Positions 61,170-64,000 of a stretch of DNA of 64,000 nt are shown here, in pieces. Made by a program: the position numbers and the translations under genes. Within the stretch, counting starts at the first letter, position 1. Each line of letters begins with the position of its first letter. The notes beneath the pieces were generated by a model. That model made no database searches and had not been told where the DNA came from. It saw only the letters and a program-made list of their open reading frames with translations. This stretch comes from Betaproteobacteria bacterium HGW-Betaproteobacteria-12 (GTDB lineage Bacteria; Pseudomonadota; Gammaproteobacteria; Burkholderiales; Rhodocyclaceae), in contig PHCU01000003.1 of assembly GCA_002842345.1 (NCBI GenBank), positions 1 to 64,000 of the forward strand, written 5' to 3'.

Positions 61170-63122
61170 ATGATTCCAGAGTTGGGGCACCTCGCCCTGA
61201 TCATTGCCTTGATTGTCGCCATCATCCAGGGGGTGTTCCCGCTGGTCGGCGTGCTGACCCATAACGGCCGCCTGATGGCGCTGGCCCGGCCGACGGCCGT
61301 CGCCCAGTTCGCGGCGCTGGCTTTTTCCTATGCCTGCCTGATGCACGGCTTCCTGAACAACGATTTCTCGGTGCGCTACGTCGCCGAGCATTCGAACAGC
61401 CTGCTGCCGACCTTCTACAAGGTGGCCGCGGTGTGGGGTGGGCATGAGGGTTCGATGCTGCTGTGGGTGCTGATCCTGTCCACCTGGACGGTGGCCGTGG
61501 CGATTTTCAGCCGGCGCCTGCCGAAGGAGATGCTGACCACGGTGCTCGCCGTGATGGGGCTGATCAGCATCGGCTTCCTGGCTTTCCTGCTGTTCGCGTC
61601 CAGCCCGTTCGAACGCCTGCTGCCGGCCGTGGCCGAAGGGCGTGACCTCAATCCGCTGCTGCAGGATCCGGGCATGGCCTTCCATCCGCCGATGCTCTAC
61701 ATGGGCTATGTCGGCTTCTCGGTGGCTTTCGCCTTCTCCATCGCCGCCCTGATTTCCGGTCGCCTCGATGCCGCCTGGGCGCGCTGGTCGCGGCCGTGGA
61801 CGACGGTCGCCTGGGTGTTCCTGACGCTCGGCATCGCCCTCGGTTCGTGGTGGGCCTATTACGAACTCGGCTGGGGCGGCTGGTGGTTCTGGGATCCGGT
61901 GGAAAACGCCTCCTTCCTGCCCTGGCTGATCGGCACGGCGCTGATCCATTCGCTGGCGGTCACCGAAAAGCGCGGCTGCTTCAAGAACTGGACGGTGATG
62001 CTGGCGATCATGGCCTTCTCGCTGTCGCTGCTCGGCACCTTCCTGGTTCGTTCCGGCGTGCTGACCTCGGTGCATGCCTTCGCCACCGATCCGAAGCGCG
62101 GCATCTTCGTCCTGGCCTTCCTCGCCATCGTCGTCGGCTCATCGCTGCTGCTGTTCGCCTGGCGGGCACCGAAGGTCGGCCTCGGCGGCGCCTTCCAGAT
62201 GCTGTCGCGCGAGTCGCTGCTGCTGGTCAACAACGTGCTGCTCACCGTGGCCTGCGGTGCCGTGCTGATCGGCACGCTCTATCCGCTGTTCCTCGACGCC
62301 CTCGACCTGGGCAAGATCTCGGTTGGCCCGCCGTACTTCGAGAGCATCTTCGTGCCGCTGATGGCGCCGATGATCCTGATCATGGGCATCGCCCCCTTCG
62401 CTCGCTGGAAGGCGGCTTCGGCCAGCGATTTTCCCCAGTTGCTGTGGCTGTGCATGGCCCTGGCGCTGGTCGCCGCGCTGGCTGTGCCGCTGCTGATGGG
62501 CGGCTGGACCTTCCTTGCCGCCCTCGGCGTCTTCCTCGGTGTCTGGGCCATCCTGGCCAGCCTGCTGGTGCTGCGGGCGCGCGGCGTGTCGCGCCTGGGC
62601 AGCATGTCGCTCGCCCAGTGGGGCATGGTCGTCGCCCACGTCGGCGTCGGCGTCTTCATCCTCGGCGTCACCTTCGTCAAGGCCTACGAAAGCACCAGTG
62701 ACGTCAAGATGAGCGCCGGCGAATCGACGACGGTGGCCGGTTACACCTTCACCTTCCAGAGCATCAACGAAATCAAGGGGCCGAACTACATCGCCGCCCG
62801 GGCGCGTATCGAAGTCAGCCGCAATGGCCAGTTCGACCGCCTGATGGAACCGGAAAAGCGGGTCTACAACGTGCAGCGCATGCCGATGACCGAGGCGGCG
62901 ATCGATACCGGCCTGTTCCGCGATCTCTACGTGGCGCTGGGCGAGCCGATCGACCAGAAAACCTGGGTCGTCCGCGTCCAGCACAAGCCGCTGGTCGACT
63001 GGATCTGGTGGGGCTGCCTGCTGATGGCCATCGGCGGCGGCCTGGCCGCCGCCGACCGGCGCTACCGCATCGCCGCCCGCGCCAGGGCCGGCGGTTCGGC
63101 CTATTCGTCGGCGCAGGCCTGA
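61170..63122 (+). CDS. ccmF: Cytochrome c haem lyase CcmF
   Basis: A 650-residue polytopic membrane protein, the system I haem lyase subunit. The WWD loop is GWGGWWFWDPVENASFLPW near residue 232, and conserved segments include VAAVWGGHEGSMLLWVLILS, HPPMLYMGYVGFSVAFAF, LLGTFLVRSGVLTSVHAFA and the C-terminal periplasmic domain to WIWWGCLLMAIGGG. Length is as in E. coli. It starts its own transcription unit with ccmG and ccmH; ccmABCDE are not upstream, so the system I genes are split in this genome. SD is CGGAG. Confidence 0.96.
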   Translation: MIPELGHLALIIALIVAIIQGVFPLVGVLTHNGRLMALARPTAVAQFAALAFSYACLMHGFLNNDFSVRYVAEHSNSLLPTFYKVAAVWGGHEGSMLLWVLILSTWTVAVAIFSRRLPKEMLTTVLAVMGLISIGFLAFLLFASSPFERLLPAVAEGRDLNPLLQDPGMAFHPPMLYMGYVGFSVAFAFSIAALISGRLDAAWARWSRPWTTVAWVFLTLGIALGSWWAYYELGWGGWWFWDPVENASFLPWLIGTALIHSLAVTEKRGCFKNWTVMLAIMAFSLSLLGTFLVRSGVLTSVHAFATDPKRGIFVLAFLAIVVGSSLLLFAWRAPKVGLGGAFQMLSRESLLLVNNVLLTVACGAVLIGTLYPLFLDALDLGKISVGPPYFESIFVPLMAPMILIMGIAPFARWKAASASDFPQLLWLCMALALVAALAVPLLMGGWTFLAALGVFLGVWAILASLLVLRARGVSRLGSMSLAQWGMVVAHVGVGVFILGVTFVKAYESTSDVKMSAGESTTVAGYTFTFQSINEIKGPNYIAARARIEVSRNGQFDRLMEPEKRVYNVQRMPMTEAAIDTGLFRDLYVALGEPIDQKTWVVRVQHKPLVDWIWWGCLLMAIGGGLAAADRRYRIAARARAGGSAYSSAQA

Positions 63123-63130
63123 GGTGGAGC

Positions 63131-63658
63131 ATGCGCCGCTTCCTCCTGCCGCTGCTCATCTTCATCGTCCTGATCGCCTTCCTGGCGGTCGGCCTGCGCC
63201 TGAAGCCGCGCGAGGTGCCGTCGCCGTTCATCGGCAAGCCGGCACCGGCCTTCGTGCTCAGCCAGTTGCACCAGCCGGACAGCAGCTTTACGCCGGTGGA
63301 CATGCTCGGCCAGGTCTGGCTGCTCAATGTCTGGGCTTCCTGGTGCGTCTCCTGTCGCCAGGAACATCCGGTGCTGCTCGATCTGTCCCGGCACAACGTC
63401 GCGCCGATCATCGGCCTCGACTACAAGGACGAGCGCGAACCGGCCAAAGCCTGGCTGAGCGAGCACGGCGATCCTTACCGGCTGTCGATCTGGGATCGCG
63501 ACGGCAAGGTGGGTATCGACTACGGGGTCTACGGCGTGCCGGAGACCTTTGTCATCGACAAGACCGGCACCGTCCGGATGAAACATATCGGCCCGCTGAC
63601 GCCCACTGTGGTCAGCGAGAAAATCATACCGTTGGTGAAGGAGTTGAACGGTGCGTAA
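63131..63658 (+). CDS. ccmG: Thiol:disulfide interchange protein CcmG/DsbE
   Basis: A 175-residue membrane-anchored thioredoxin-fold protein. N-terminal helix (residues 5-22), then GKPAPAFVLSQL, the active site WASWCVSCRQEHPVL and the cis-Pro loop YGVYGVPETFVIDKTGTVRMKHIGPL characteristic of CcmG. It keeps apocytochrome CXXCH cysteines reduced in the periplasm. It starts 8 bp after ccmF with GAGGTGGAG upstream and overlaps the ccmH start by 8 bp. Confidence 0.95.
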   Translation: MRRFLLPLLIFIVLIAFLAVGLRLKPREVPSPFIGKPAPAFVLSQLHQPDSSFTPVDMLGQVWLLNVWASWCVSCRQEHPVLLDLSRHNVAPIIGLDYKDEREPAKAWLSEHGDPYRLSIWDRDGKVGIDYGVYGVPETFVIDKTGTVRMKHIGPLTPTVVSEKIIPLVKELNGA

Positions 63659-64000
63659 ACTAATTGCCCTGCTGCTGCTGACTTTCAGCCTGTCCTTCAG
63701 CTTCGCCGCCGAGGCGCAGCGCGTCGCGGCCGACCCGGTCCTCGAGGCCAAGGTGCAGTCGCTAGCCGAACTGCTGCGTTGCCTGGTCTGTCAGAACCAG
63801 AACCTGGCCGATTCGCATGCCGACCTGGCCATCGACCTGAAAAACCAGGTGCGCGACATGCTGCGCCAGGGCCGGACGGAGAAGGAAGTGATCGATTACA
63901 TGGTCGAGCGTTACGGCGACTTCGTGCTCTATCGCCCGCCGCTGAAGACGACCACCTGGCTGCTCTGGGGCGGTCCCTTCCTGCTGCTGCTCGGGGGCTT
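63651..64000 (+). CDS. ccmH: Cytochrome c maturation protein CcmH (3' end outside window)
   Basis: Partial; the frame is open to the window edge. It starts at a GTG that overlaps the end of ccmG. The visible ~116 residues have a signal peptide (KLIALLLLTFSLSFSFAAEA), the redox motif LRCLVCQNQNLADSHADLA that defines CcmH, and the start of the C-terminal transmembrane helix (TTWLLWGGPFLLLLGG). It works with CcmG and CcmF in delivering reduced apocytochrome for haem ligation. A CcmI (TPR) part would be expected next. Confidence 0.93.
   Translation, partial: MRKLIALLLLTFSLSFSFAAEAQRVAADPVLEAKVQSLAELLRCLVCQNQNLADSHADLAIDLKNQVRDMLRQGRTEKEVIDYMVERYGDFVLYRPPLKTTTWLLWGGPFLLLLGG

Noticed and set aside
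41802..64000. Classical MtrCAB/PCC conduit
   Set aside because: No decahaem MtrA or MtrC homologue and no outer-membrane multihaem lipoprotein with a lipobox are encoded; the barrel is larger and has a proline-rich N-terminal part.
1..64000. CRISPR arrays, insertion sequences, tRNA or rRNA genes
   Set aside because: No regularly spaced repeats, transposase motifs, tRNA cloverleafs or rRNA segments were noticed on either strand.

Overview
The window is high-GC, densely coded bacterial DNA. Codon use, gene families (CsbD, DUF3309, DUF1328, c7-type and class I multihaem cytochromes, CHASE/PAS/GGDEF/EAL proteins, bacteriohemerythrin, HiPIP) and the Ccm gene order suggest a betaproteobacterium, most likely a respiratory, metal- or electrode-reducing member of the Rhodocyclales. 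That placement is inference. I see no tRNA, rRNA, insertion sequence, prophage or CRISPR.

0-15.5 kb is an accessory/stress region: collagen-like lipoprotein plus phospholipase-D enzyme, alpha/beta hydrolase, OsmC, CHRD protein, FMN reductase, secreted esterase, PRC-barrel protein, a phosphoketolase-transaldolase operon, small membrane stress proteins (DUF1328, DUF3309, DUF883), CsbD, a REC-PAS-PAS-GGDEF-EAL protein and a BON lipoprotein. Several of these genes share an upstream ~24-bp dyad with a centre close to GYGCCAGCGAAC, which points to one unrecognised regulon. 15.6-24.3 kb is an NdvB-type cyclic beta-1,2-glucan synthase gene broken by a frameshift/deletion near 16.69 kb. bioB, an EF-hand protein and a bacteriohemerythrin follow.

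26-42 kb is signalling plus electron transfer: a CHASE histidine kinase, a SPASM-type protein that has lost the radical-SAM cysteines, a HiPIP, a c-haem-sensing GGDEF-EAL protein, a REC-REC protein in an operon with a trihaem cytochrome, an orphan CHASE protein, a 1311-aa CHASE-PAS-GAF-GGDEF-EAL protein, and two triple-domain class I cytochromes.

42-64 kb is the most striking part, a probable extracellular electron-transfer locus. It encodes a monohaem cytochrome, two tetrahaem cytochromes of the doubled-CXXCH type (one closely resembling the OmcE nanowire subunit pattern), an 11-haem protein carrying the same module, four c7-type trihaem domains, three NHL/beta-propeller proteins, a parvulin PPIase, a large outer-membrane beta-barrel, and a maturation block: ResB and CcsA (system II-like), an oxidase-subunit-I-like protein fused to TPRs, then ccmF, ccmG and ccmH (system I). 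Sigma-54-type promoters (GG-N10-GC) precede the first cytochrome (divergent pair), the OmcE-like gene and ccmF. Strong intrinsic terminators sit directly against the Shine-Dalgarno sites of the second cytochrome and the PPIase, which would set high cytochrome to low accessory expression. I count about 43 CXXCH sites encoded between 30.5 and 57.2 kb.
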